NCBI GenBank assembly: GCA_934699305.1
Contig: CAKUWM010000137.1
Location: 1 to 7,448 of the forward strand
Origin: an uncultured Saprospiraceae bacterium
Lineage (GTDB): Bacteria > Bacteroidota > Bacteroidia > Chitinophagales > Saprospiraceae
DNA: 7,448 bases
Direction of reading: 5' to 3'
A program made the position numbers and the translations under genes. Positions 1 to 6,778 of this stretch are shown here, in pieces. The notes under the pieces were generated by a model. The model made no database searches. It was not told the DNA's origin and saw only the letters and a list, made by a program, of their open reading frames with translations. Position 1 is the first letter of the stretch; every line of letters begins with the position of its first letter.

Positions 1-803
1 GAAGTGGTGTTGAAGTTATTTTGTTGGACAACGATCAAGATGGACATATTAGTCTCAATCAATTGGACCAATATTTACAGGGAAGTCAACTAAAGACCCT
101 TGTTTCTATCATGCATGCCAACAATGAAATAGGTACTGTCTCAGATATATATGCGATCGGTGAATTATGTAAAAAAAATGGTGCCATATTTCATTCTGAT
201 ACCGTACAGACTATCGGGCATTTCCCGATTGATGTAACTAAAGTCCATATTCATTTTCTTTCCGGAGCAGCACATAAAATACATGGTCCGAAGGGAGTTG
301 GTTTTCTGTATATAAATTCGGACAATCTTATCGAGCCGTTTATTGACGGAGGATCACAGGAAAAGAATATGAGAGGTGGAACAGAAAATCTTCATGGAAT
401 AGTCGGTATGGCTAAATCCTTTGAGTTGGCCGTCAAATATATGTCAGAAAGAACGGAGTATATTACCGGATTGAAGAACTATTTCATTGAAAATATCAGG
501 AAAGCTATCCCTGAATGTGGTTTTAATGGCGATATAGGACAAAAATCATTATACACGGTATTAAACATAGATTTTCCCGATCATCCTAAAAATGAAATGT
601 TGTTATTTAATCTTGACATTCAAGGCATCGCTGTTTCAGGTGGTAGTGCGTGTACATCAGGCGCCGAACAAGGAAGCCACGTTATTGCTGCTTTAAACAA
701 GGAACCTTCGCGCAAAGCTGTTCGTTTTTCATTTTCACACTACAATACGCATGAAGAAATCGACTTCGTAATTGAAAAACTTAGGTCCATTTTTTCTGAA
801 TAA
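1..803 (+). CDS. Cysteine desulfurase (NifS/IscS-like, class V aminotransferase), 5'-truncated by window edge
   Basis: PLP-dependent enzyme that takes sulfur from L-cysteine, giving alanine and an enzyme persulfide used for Fe-S clusters or tRNA thiolation; cytosolic. The frame is open from base 3 to the TAA at 801-803 (266 residues visible), so the TTG at 21 is not a start; compared with the usual ~380 residues, about 115 N-terminal residues lie outside. Visible family landmarks in order: HANNEIGT with the cofactor-stacking His (codon 114-116), HSDTVQ with the Asp that contacts the PLP ring nitrogen, AAHKIHGPKGVG with the PLP Schiff-base Lys (276-278), RGGTENLHGIVG, and the mobile loop SGGSACTSG with the catalytic Cys (651-653). 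The loop form fits group I (IscS/NifS) rather than SufS. No isc or suf partner is visible, so the exact role (general, tRNA or dedicated) cannot be decided. It ends 26 bases from a convergent gene. Confidence 0.93.
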   Translation, partial: SGVEVILLDNDQDGHISLNQLDQYLQGSQLKTLVSIMHANNEIGTVSDIYAIGELCKKNGAIFHSDTVQTIGHFPIDVTKVHIHFLSGAAHKIHGPKGVGFLYINSDNLIEPFIDGGSQEKNMRGGTENLHGIVGMAKSFELAVKYMSERTEYITGLKNYFIENIRKAIPECGFNGDIGQKSLYTVLNIDFPDHPKNEMLLFNLDIQGIAVSGGSACTSGAEQGSHVIAALNKEPSRKAVRFSFSHYNTHEEIDFVIEKLRSIFSE

Positions 804-829
804 ATTTTCTTTCCGCAATAACTTTCCGA

Positions 830-1231
830 TTATTTTTTCCAAATGATGGAAAGTATGAATAAGAATGAACACGTCGTAATAAAAACGGCAAAGCCTTTCT
901 GTATTTCAATCTGATCACTTACTATCTGTGAGATAAAATTTCCATCTCCCATAGCCAATACATTAGTCTTATAATTAAAATAAGCATAAATTGCCCATAA
1001 TATTAAAATAAGTGAAGTTGTAATAAAAATATTGAACTGGAGAACAGTCATTGCAATTGTCCATTTATTTGTTACCAACAACAAAATATCAATTACTAAG
1101 ATTACAATAGGAATAAAAGAAAATTCCAAATCGATTCCCTTACTGGTATCTATCCAAGGCAACTTAAACCACGTAAGGAAAAGAGAAATAAAAGTTACTA
1201 AAAGAATAAATACTATTATACCTTTCTTCAT
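830..1231 (-). CDS. Small four-helix membrane protein of unknown function
   Basis: I do not recognise this 133-residue protein. It begins with a Met-Lys-Lys start followed by a hydrophobic helix (about residues 5-22), a short loop with WFKLPWIDTSKGID, two further hydrophobic stretches (about 38-54 and 58-84), a polar segment with MGDGNF and acidic residues (about 94-112), and a last helix (about 113-131) ending in WKK. That gives four probable inner-membrane segments and no catalytic motif. The start at the ATG at 1231 is preferred; an in-frame GTG at 1252 would add seven polar residues (140 in total) and is bounded upstream by an in-frame stop. No clear Shine-Dalgarno sits at normal spacing. 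A 12-codon reading frame in another frame ends one base before the ATG (see findings). The gene is convergent with the cysteine desulfurase and downstream of sucC by 174 bases, with no evidence of co-function. Confidence 0.7.
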   Translation of the reverse strand: MKKGIIVFILLVTFISLFLTWFKLPWIDTSKGIDLEFSFIPIVILVIDILLLVTNKWTIAMTVLQFNIFITTSLILILWAIYAYFNYKTNVLAMGDGNFISQIVSDQIEIQKGFAVFITTCSFLFILSIIWKK

Positions 1232-1405
1232 TCTATTGTTTGTTTTCCTCACGATGTTTGTTATTAGACATAATCTAACTACTTTGACGCATTAGCGATG
1301 TTGCTATTAACCACCTATACACTTCTTACATCCAAACATCAAAACTCCGGACGCAATATCAACATTTTAAAAGCCTATCCTTTCTTATCGCAATTTGCGC
1401 ATCAG

Positions 1406-2611
1406 TTATCCTGCCAAAGCCTTAGATACTTGTTCCGCCGCTTCCTTCAATTCTATTGCAGATAAAACCTTTAGACCTGACTCATCAATCATCTTCTTAG
1501 CTATTTCAGCATTTGTTCCTTGAAGTCTAACAATTATTGGAACAGGAATATTACCAATATTTTTATAAGCTTCTATTACGCCCGCAGCTACTCTATCACA
1601 TCTAACAATTCCTCCAAAAATGTTAATTAAAATAGCTTTAACTGATTGGTCTTTCAATATAAGATTAAGTGCTTTCTCTACACGAGCAGCATCCGCAGTT
1701 CCTCCAACATCCAAGAAGTTGGCTGGGGCACCACCTATCAACTTAATCATATCCATAGTGGCCATAGCCAATCCGGCACCATTCACCATACATCCCACAT
1801 TACCATCTAACTTTACATAGTTGAGGTCAGCTTCTTGAGCTTCCAAATCTGCCGGATCTTCTTCCAACTTATCATAAGCGGCCTCCAAATCCTTATGTCG
1901 ATACAAAGCATTTTCATCAATAGATACCTTAGCATCCACTGCTATCATTCTATCATCACCGGTCTTTATCAACGGATTGATTTCAAATAAGCTGGCATCA
2001 GATCCGATATATGCTTTGTACAATTTGTCGATAAGTACAACAAACTCTTTGAATGCCTTACCTGAAAGCCCTAAATTAAATGCAATTTTTCTACCTTGAA
2101 ATGGCAACAAGCCTAACATAGGATCTACCAATTCTTTTAAAACCAAATGAGGCGTCTCTTCTGCCACTTTCTCAATATCCATACCGCCTTGAGTGGAATA
2201 TACTATTACATTCTTACCACTGCTCCTATCCAAAAGAATAGATATATAAAATTCTTTACATGCAGCAAAATCAGGAGCGTAGGAATCTTCAGCGATAAAT
2301 ACCTTTCTTACCAATTTCCCCGACCCTTCCATTCCACCGGGTGTCTGTGGTGTTTTCAAATACATTCCCAAAATTCTTCCTGCTTCGGATTTTAATTCAT
2401 CCAAATTCTTCACCAACTTGACACCTCCACCTTTTCCTCTTCCTCCGGCATGGATTTGGGCTTTGACGACAGCAAATGATGAGCCAAACTCATTATTCAC
2501 TCTTTGAAAAGCTTCTACAGCTTGGTCGACACTTTCAGCAACAATACCTCTTTGAACGGAGACTCCGTAACTTGCAAGCAATTCCTTGCCCTGATATTCA
2601 TGTAAATTCAT
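1406..2611 (-). CDS. sucC: Succinyl-CoA ligase (ADP-forming), beta subunit
   Basis: Beta subunit of succinyl-CoA synthetase, which interconverts succinyl-CoA and succinate with substrate-level phosphorylation of ADP (or GDP) in the TCA cycle; it works with the alpha subunit SucD in the cytosol. The 401 residues match the family's usual length (about 390-400). The N-terminus MNLHEYQGKELL is the classic family start. An ATP-grasp domain follows, with KAQIHAGGRGKGGGVKL (residues 50-66), the FEINPL metal-site strand (209-214) and AVDAK (224-228). The C-terminal ligase domain shows NGAGLAMATMDMIK (277-290) and the succinate/phosphate loop FGGIVRCDRVAAGVI (332-346). The ATG at 2611 is fixed by this N-terminus. 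sucD is not adjacent: downstream lies the small membrane protein and upstream, 119 bases away, the metalloprotease. A promoter match in that gap suggests it is transcribed on its own. Confidence 0.97.
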   Translation of the reverse strand: MNLHEYQGKELLASYGVSVQRGIVAESVDQAVEAFQRVNNEFGSSFAVVKAQIHAGGRGKGGGVKLVKNLDELKSEAGRILGMYLKTPQTPGGMEGSGKLVRKVFIAEDSYAPDFAACKEFYISILLDRSSGKNVIVYSTQGGMDIEKVAEETPHLVLKELVDPMLGLLPFQGRKIAFNLGLSGKAFKEFVVLIDKLYKAYIGSDASLFEINPLIKTGDDRMIAVDAKVSIDENALYRHKDLEAAYDKLEEDPADLEAQEADLNYVKLDGNVGCMVNGAGLAMATMDMIKLIGGAPANFLDVGGTADAARVEKALNLILKDQSVKAILINIFGGIVRCDRVAAGVIEAYKNIGNIPVPIIVRLQGTNAEIAKKMIDESGLKVLSAIELKEAAEQVSKALAG

Positions 2612-2657
2612 GTTTTATTTTAATCTTTTTTTTCTTAACAATTTATCTGCAATTATA

Positions 2658-2665
2658 CAAAACTA
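2658..2665 (-). promoter_or_regulatory. Bacteroidota-type -7 promoter element for sucC
   Basis: The minus strand reads TAGTTTTG, an exact match to the Bacteroidota -7 consensus TAnnTTTG, 46 bases upstream of the sucC ATG. A transcription start a few bases downstream would give a leader of roughly 35-40 bases, A-rich just before the start codon as is common in this phylum. I see no good -33 TTTG at the usual 19-21 base spacing; a 7-base tandem repeat lies just upstream of the element instead. An 8-base degenerate match can occur by chance, but its position in a 119-base gap supports it. Confidence 0.5.
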
Positions 2666-2673
2666 TTTCTAAA

Positions 2674-2687
2674 GTGATTTGTGATTT
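2674..2687. repeat. Perfect 7-base tandem repeat upstream of sucC -7 element
   Basis: GTGATTT occurs twice head-to-tail on the plus strand (2674-2680 and 2681-2687), which is AAATCAC twice in the direction of sucC transcription. It lies 8 to 22 bases upstream of the -7 match, reaching into the area where a -33 element would be expected. It could be a direct-repeat binding site for a regulator, or simply chance in AT-rich DNA. The repeat itself is seen; any function is inference. Confidence 0.35.
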
Positions 2688-2730
2688 AAAATCCAATACT
2701 TGCAATTCCATTCTTATACAATTTCTACAA

Positions 2731-4272
2731 TCATTGAATGATTAATTTGCGACTCTCCATACCGGAATCGTTTTTCAAGACTACTAAATATGTTCCCGGA
2801 ACCAACTTAGCACTCTTGATTTCAACTGAATGCTTACCATTAGTAAAATTCAGCTTTTGATGATGTGATACAAGTCCAGCACTATTGATAATATTGAGTT
2901 CCATATCAGATTTCTTATTCATATCAATATTTAGTTGGTACAAATGACCTGAAGCAACCACATTAGGATTAATTTGCCAGCTCTTAACTTCTGTCAAAAC
3001 TTTATTACTCACAACGTTAACCAAATTGAATGACATCGGTGGATTGGTTTGAACATTGCAAATAGCATACTCATTCATAGCAGTTACACGCCAATATCCA
3101 GTTGCAATTCCGCTAGGAAAATAAGATGCCGGAATAGTATATTGATTGGTTTTAACCACTTCTGTTACCGTTACATTTGAATCGAAACCCTTCTTTCTAG
3201 AGTATTCAACTATATAAAAAGTAGCATTGGGAACAGGAGCCCATTGCAATAGAATAGGTGCAGTCTTCAACACTTCTTGCCCATCAGTAGGTAATTGATA
3301 CTCGATATCATTGCTAACAGTGGTCGCTGGCGGTGTATAGGTAGATTTAAGATAGTTTCTTTTTGCGCTATTCAAATCAGCCCATATTACATCTTTCTGA
3401 CCTTGCGTAAAATGATATCCGGAGCATCCAAAAAAGTATGACATATAGTTATTCTGAGAAGGCCTGACCAATTCATTGTTTTTATCGTAAACCTCAACAT
3501 TATAATCCCGACAGTCACTCGGCCAGCCAAATCCAAAATTGTAATCAGGAGGTGTATCGCATACTTTATCGGCAGCTGTAGTACAATTCGAACCATTTAC
3601 TAATTCAACCTGTGCGCCATAACATGGAGCAACAGTAAAAGTAACGACTTTACCATGATCCCCCACATTCCATGGTTGACATTCCCATCCATAAAAAGTA
3701 TGTCTTAAGCTAAAAAAATGCCCTAATTCATGTGGAGCTGTCTGCGATTCATATGTAGCTTCAACATTTTTAATGACCATAATATCGTGCTCAGGGCTAT
3801 AAAAACCCAAAATACTTCCGGGATTGTCGGACTTTATTTCAGCAGTAAAGAAGAAGTTAAGGGCATTCTTATCTTTGACATTCTTCATGATATTACCAGC
3901 ACCTTGACTTTGTGGATCAGTATTTACTAAATCGTTATTCAGATATTTAAAATCATCTTTCATGTAAAATTGAATATTCTGATTAGCATATTCATCATTC
4001 AATTTACACAACATTCGAAATGCATTTTTTACATTAATTCCTCCCTTACCGGCTGAAGTTTGAACGATGATAAACCTAACAGGAACATACCGTACATCCC
4101 TAACTTTTAACTCATCTTTATGAATAGCCAAATAAGCAAGGTTGGCATCTAATTGTGCATCAGAAATTGGGCTGCTTTGAGTGCCACAATATCCAACAAC
4201 ATTTTGGGCATTTACCGCATAAAATGATAGTGAGAAAAGTCCCACAAATAAGTACTTAAAATAAAGTTTCAT
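2731..4272 (-). CDS. Secreted M43 (pappalysin-like) zinc metalloprotease with FnIII-like module and T9SS-type C-terminal domain
   Basis: Predicted extracellular zinc endopeptidase of 513 residues. Start chosen at the ATG at 4272, because it places a signal peptide at the N-terminus (MKLYFKYLFVGLFSLSFYAVNA, likely cleaved before Q23); the frame extends upstream only to a TTG. The catalytic domain (about 60-310) holds HELGHFFSLRH at 181-191, the metzincin-type HExxHxxGxxH with Ser188 in place of Gly. It also has the M43-type VCDTPPDY segment (237-244) and a probable Met-turn at NNYMSYFFGCSGYHFTQGQ (Met277), plus many Cys that suit disulfides outside the cytoplasm. Residues ~322-417 look like a fibronectin-III module (LQWAPVPNATFYIVEYS, then YWRVTA). 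The last ~75 residues resemble a type IX secretion sorting domain, ending in GTYLVVLKNDSGMESRKLIIQ. Substrate unknown; nutritional protein degradation or matrix processing are guesses. It is divergent from mdh with a 146-base spacer. Confidence 0.88.
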   Translation of the reverse strand: MKLYFKYLFVGLFSLSFYAVNAQNVVGYCGTQSSPISDAQLDANLAYLAIHKDELKVRDVRYVPVRFIIVQTSAGKGGINVKNAFRMLCKLNDEYANQNIQFYMKDDFKYLNNDLVNTDPQSQGAGNIMKNVKDKNALNFFFTAEIKSDNPGSILGFYSPEHDIMVIKNVEATYESQTAPHELGHFFSLRHTFYGWECQPWNVGDHGKVVTFTVAPCYGAQVELVNGSNCTTAADKVCDTPPDYNFGFGWPSDCRDYNVEVYDKNNELVRPSQNNYMSYFFGCSGYHFTQGQKDVIWADLNSAKRNYLKSTYTPPATTVSNDIEYQLPTDGQEVLKTAPILLQWAPVPNATFYIVEYSRKKGFDSNVTVTEVVKTNQYTIPASYFPSGIATGYWRVTAMNEYAICNVQTNPPMSFNLVNVVSNKVLTEVKSWQINPNVVASGHLYQLNIDMNKKSDMELNIINSAGLVSHHQKLNFTNGKHSVEIKSAKLVPGTYLVVLKNDSGMESRKLIIQ

Positions 4273-4300
4273 TAAAATAGTATTATTTAAAATTAAGTTC

Positions 4301-4308
4301 GCAAGGTA
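4301..4308 (-). promoter_or_regulatory. Weak candidate -7 element for the metalloprotease gene
   Basis: The minus strand reads TACCTTGC, which resembles the common Bacteroidota form TAnnTTTGC with one T missing, 28 bases upstream of the chosen ATG. No well-spaced -33 TTTG is visible. It is the best candidate in the 146-base divergent spacer for this direction, but it is an imperfect match. Confidence 0.25.
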
Positions 4309-4373
4309 CAAAGAAATAGATAAGTATAATATAAATAAACCAATATTTGCTATTTATTTAACAGTTAAAGCCT

Positions 4374-4381
4374 TACTTTTG
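4374..4381 (+). promoter_or_regulatory. Bacteroidota-type -7 promoter element for mdh
   Basis: TACTTTTG, followed by C, matches TAnnTTTG exactly, 37 bases before the mdh ATG. A TTTG at 4346-4349 lies 24 bases upstream, slightly wider than the usual 19-21, so the -33 half is uncertain. The leader downstream (AATTAAAATATA just before ATG) is A-rich without a Shine-Dalgarno, typical of the phylum. Confidence 0.55.
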
Positions 4382-4418
4382 CGACTTAAAATTAACTATT
4401 AACCTCAATTAAAATATA

Positions 4419-5351
4419 ATGAGTAAAGTAACCGTTGTTGGTGCAGGTAATGTAGGCGCCACAGTAGCCAATGTTCTGGCACATGGAGATTTCGTCAATG
4501 AAGTTGTCCTTTTAGATATTAAAGGTGAGATGGCGCAGGGCAAAGCACTTGATTCCTGGCAACAAGCCCCAATAGACCATTACAGCACCTTCCTTAGAGG
4601 CTCAGGGGACTATGCTGATACTGCCAATTCCGATGTTGTTGTAATTACTGCTGGTCTGCCACGTAAACCGGGAATGAGCCGCGATGACCTTATTTCTACC
4701 AATGCTTCTATTGTCAATGGCGTTACAAAAAGCATACTTCAGTATTCACCCAATGCTATTATCATCGTGGTTTCTAACCCATTGGATGTAATGACTTATG
4801 CTGCACACAAGACGTCCGGTCTTCCGGCATCTCGCGTGATTGGTATGGCAGGAATCTTAGATACTGCCAGATACAGAGCCTTTTTGGCGACCGAATTAAA
4901 TGTCTCTCCAAAAGATATTCAAGCTATTTTAATGGGAGGTCATGGCGATACCATGGTTCCTCTGCCAAGATATACCACTGTAGGTGGAATTCCCGTTACA
5001 GAACTCATTGACAATGATAAGCTTGATGCCATTGTGGAGCGAACTAAAAAAGGCGGTGGAGAATTGGTTCAATTGATGGGCACATCAGCTTGGTATGCTC
5101 CGGGAGCGGCAGCAGCTCAGATGGTTACTGCAATTTTGAAAGATGAAAAACGCATCTTCCCTTGTTGTATCAAAGTAGAAGGTCACTACGGTATTGATGG
5201 AGTATATGTCGGGGTTCCGGTAATATTGGGTCGCAATGGTGTAGAAAGAGTATTGGAGCTCGACCTCAATGATTCAGAGAAAGCACTACTTGCTGAGTCA
5301 ACTACTGCCGTAAAGTCTGTAATGAGTGTTTATGATAATATGGGATTGTAA
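4419..5351 (+). CDS. mdh: Malate dehydrogenase (LDH-like, NAD-dependent)
   Basis: Oxidises malate to oxaloacetate with NAD in the TCA cycle; cytosolic oligomer. The 310 residues fit the LDH-like (type 3) malate dehydrogenases. The N-terminal Rossmann fold shows GAGNVG (8-13) and Asp33 at the end of the second strand (VVLLDI), which favours NAD over NADP. The substrate loop AGLPRKPGMSRDDL (78-91) carries Arg82, the residue that selects malate/oxaloacetate over lactate/pyruvate, and Arg88. VVSNPLDVMT (117-126) holds Asn120. The catalytic pair is Asp148 with Arg151 (GILDTAR) and His175 (MGGHGDTMVPL). The C-terminal domain contains the expected GTSAWYAPGAA and GVYVGVPVILG segments. Nothing is missing. 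A strong terminator follows 22 bases after the stop, and a promoter match precedes the gene, so it is probably monocistronic. The divergent neighbour is the secreted protease. Confidence 0.97.
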   Translation: MSKVTVVGAGNVGATVANVLAHGDFVNEVVLLDIKGEMAQGKALDSWQQAPIDHYSTFLRGSGDYADTANSDVVVITAGLPRKPGMSRDDLISTNASIVNGVTKSILQYSPNAIIIVVSNPLDVMTYAAHKTSGLPASRVIGMAGILDTARYRAFLATELNVSPKDIQAILMGGHGDTMVPLPRYTTVGGIPVTELIDNDKLDAIVERTKKGGGELVQLMGTSAWYAPGAAAAQMVTAILKDEKRIFPCCIKVEGHYGIDGVYVGVPVILGRNGVERVLELDLNDSEKALLAESTTAVKSVMSVYDNMGL

Positions 5352-5373
5352 AAGTCATCATAGAATAAAATAT

Positions 5374-5405
5374 AAAAAACCACCTTCATTTTAGGTGGTT
5401 TTTTT
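5374..5405 (+). terminator. Intrinsic terminator after mdh
   Basis: A perfect 12-base inverted repeat (AAAAAACCACCT at 5374-5385 and AGGTGGTTTTTT at 5393-5404) encloses a 7-base loop; the stem's GC core is ACCACCT/AGGTGGT and a run of seven T follows it (5399-5405). It starts 22 bases after the mdh stop. The A-run on the left arm means it could also act in the opposite direction, though no minus-strand gene points at it here. Confidence 0.93.
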
Positions 5406-5435
5406 GTATCATCGTGTTTCCTTTTAATACTTATG
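5403..5435 (+). promoter_or_regulatory. Candidate promoter for pyrC overlapping the mdh terminator tail
   Basis: TTTG at 5403-5406 and TACTTATG at 5428-5435 are separated by 21 bases, the spacing expected for a Bacteroidota -33/-7 promoter; the -7 differs from TAnnTTTG at one base. The -33 element is formed by the end of the terminator T-run. Transcription would start about 5-8 bases after 5435, almost at the pyrC ATG (5444). Confidence 0.45.
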
Positions 5436-5443
5436 CTATAAAT

Positions 5444-6778
5444 ATGGATTCATTTGTTATAAAAGATGCCAATATCGTCAATGAAGGTAACATCATCGAA
5501 GGTGATATTTTAATAAAAAATGGAAGGTTTGAACAAATAGGCTCAGTCAGCAATAGCGGACATCATCCGGAAATAAATTTTGATGGAGATTATTTGATTC
5601 CGGGTATTATCGATGATCAGGTTCACTTTAGACAACCCGGTCTCACCCACAAAGCAAATATATGCACCGAGTCAATGGCTGCAGCTGCCGGCGGCGTTAC
5701 AACATTTATGGAAATGCCCAATACAATTCCTCCGGCAACAACCATTGAACTTTTAGAGGAAAAATATCAAATAGCAAATCAAGATAGCATTGTCAATTAT
5801 TCATTCTTTTTAGGCGCTAGCAATGATAATTTAGACGAAATTTTAAAAGCTGACTATTCAAAAATATGTGGTCTAAAAATTTTTATGGGCAGCAGCACAG
5901 GCAACCTGTTGGTAGATAATGAAGAAGCACTTGATAAAATATTTAAAAATGCTCCGGCGCTCATTGCCACCCATTGCGAGGATGAATCCACTATTAAAAA
6001 CAATCTTACTTTGTTTAAAGAAAAATATGGTGACAACTTAAATGCCAGTCACCATCCTTTAATCAGAAGTGCTCAAGGTTGTTATATTTCAAGCTCAAAA
6101 GCTATCGATTTAGCTAAAAAACACCAAACTCGTCTCCATATATTACACATCAGTACTGAAATAGAGACGAGCTTATTTGAAAACAATATTCCATTGGCAG
6201 AAAAAATGATTACAGCGGAAGCATGTGTGCATCATCTGTATTTCTGCGATCAGGATTATTCAGAATTGGGAAATAAAATCAAATGTAATCCTGCCATAAA
6301 GTCTTCAAAAGACCGCCAGGCTATAATAGAAGCGCTCAAATCCGGAAAAATCGACGTCGTGGCAACTGACCACGCTCCTCATACACTAGAGGAAAAAAGC
6401 CTACCTTATTTACAAGCACCTTCTGGCTTACCTTTAGTGCAACACAGCATAAATATCATGTTGGACTTTGTCAAAAAAGGTATTTTCTCCTTGGAAGATG
6501 TCGTAAATTGGATGTGTCATGCCCCTGCAATATGTTTTAAAATAAAAGAAAGGGGTTATATACGCCCGGGATATCATGCCGACTTTGCCAGACTAAATTT
6601 CTATGAAGATAACCCTATTACAGAAGAATCCTTATTCTATAAGTGCAGATGGTCACCACTTGCAGGCAAAACACTCCCCGGTAAAATAACATCTACCTGG
6701 GTCAATGGGACTTTAGTATATAATGAAGGCATAATACTTACAAATGCCGGACAAAGGGTCACATTTGCTAACCAATGA
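5444..6778 (+). CDS. pyrC: Dihydroorotase
   Basis: Cyclises N-carbamoyl-aspartate to dihydroorotate in de novo pyrimidine synthesis; cytosolic zinc amidohydrolase. The start is the ATG at 5444 (444 residues): the frame runs back to a GTG at 5414, but the added ten residues precede the usual beta-strand start and would cover the likely promoter. Landmarks: PGIIDDQVHFRQPGLTH (53-69; His61, Arg63), FMEMPNT (88-94), GLKIFMGSSTGN (143-154) with the probable carbamylated Lys145, ATHCED (His177), LHILHIST (His235) and VATDHAPH (Asp309, the catalytic acid/base). APSGLPLVQHS and GYIRPGYHADFARL complete the C-terminal part. Gln59 sits where most type I enzymes have the first metal His of HxH; from memory, other Bacteroidota dihydroorotases share this DDQVHFR form, so it is probably functional. 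Allantoinase or dihydropyrimidinase are less likely because the MEMPNT and ATDHAPH context fits dihydroorotase. No other pyr genes are adjacent. Confidence 0.93.
   Translation: MDSFVIKDANIVNEGNIIEGDILIKNGRFEQIGSVSNSGHHPEINFDGDYLIPGIIDDQVHFRQPGLTHKANICTESMAAAAGGVTTFMEMPNTIPPATTIELLEEKYQIANQDSIVNYSFFLGASNDNLDEILKADYSKICGLKIFMGSSTGNLLVDNEEALDKIFKNAPALIATHCEDESTIKNNLTLFKEKYGDNLNASHHPLIRSAQGCYISSSKAIDLAKKHQTRLHILHISTEIETSLFENNIPLAEKMITAEACVHHLYFCDQDYSELGNKIKCNPAIKSSKDRQAIIEALKSGKIDVVATDHAPHTLEEKSLPYLQAPSGLPLVQHSINIMLDFVKKGIFSLEDVVNWMCHAPAICFKIKERGYIRPGYHADFARLNFYEDNPITEESLFYKCRWSPLAGKTLPGKITSTWVNGTLVYNEGIILTNAGQRVTFANQ

Noticed and set aside
21..23. TTG as the start codon of the cysteine desulfurase
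   Set aside because: The frame is open to base 3 and the upstream residues (SGVEVILLD) match the family, so the gene runs in from outside the window.
1032..1295. Plus-strand open frame of 87 codons across the membrane-protein gene
   Set aside because: It lies antisense to the membrane protein and its translation has no recognisable motif or coherent topology; the minus-strand frame gives clean hydrophobic helices.
1389..1399. Palindrome CGCAATTTGCG just after the sucC stop as a terminator
   Set aside because: The perfect arms leave a one-base loop, so a real hairpin would have only about three pairs, and there is no T-run after it in the sucC direction.
1620..2745. Three plus-strand open frames of 66-89 codons antisense to sucC and its leader
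   Set aside because: They lie opposite a well-conserved enzyme gene and show no family signature.
3387..3930. Short open frames within the protease gene, one per strand
   Set aside because: They overlap the conserved catalytic domain in other frames and have no recognisable features.
5854..6036. Minus-strand 60-codon open frame inside pyrC
   Set aside because: It is antisense to the conserved dihydroorotase core and carries no motif.
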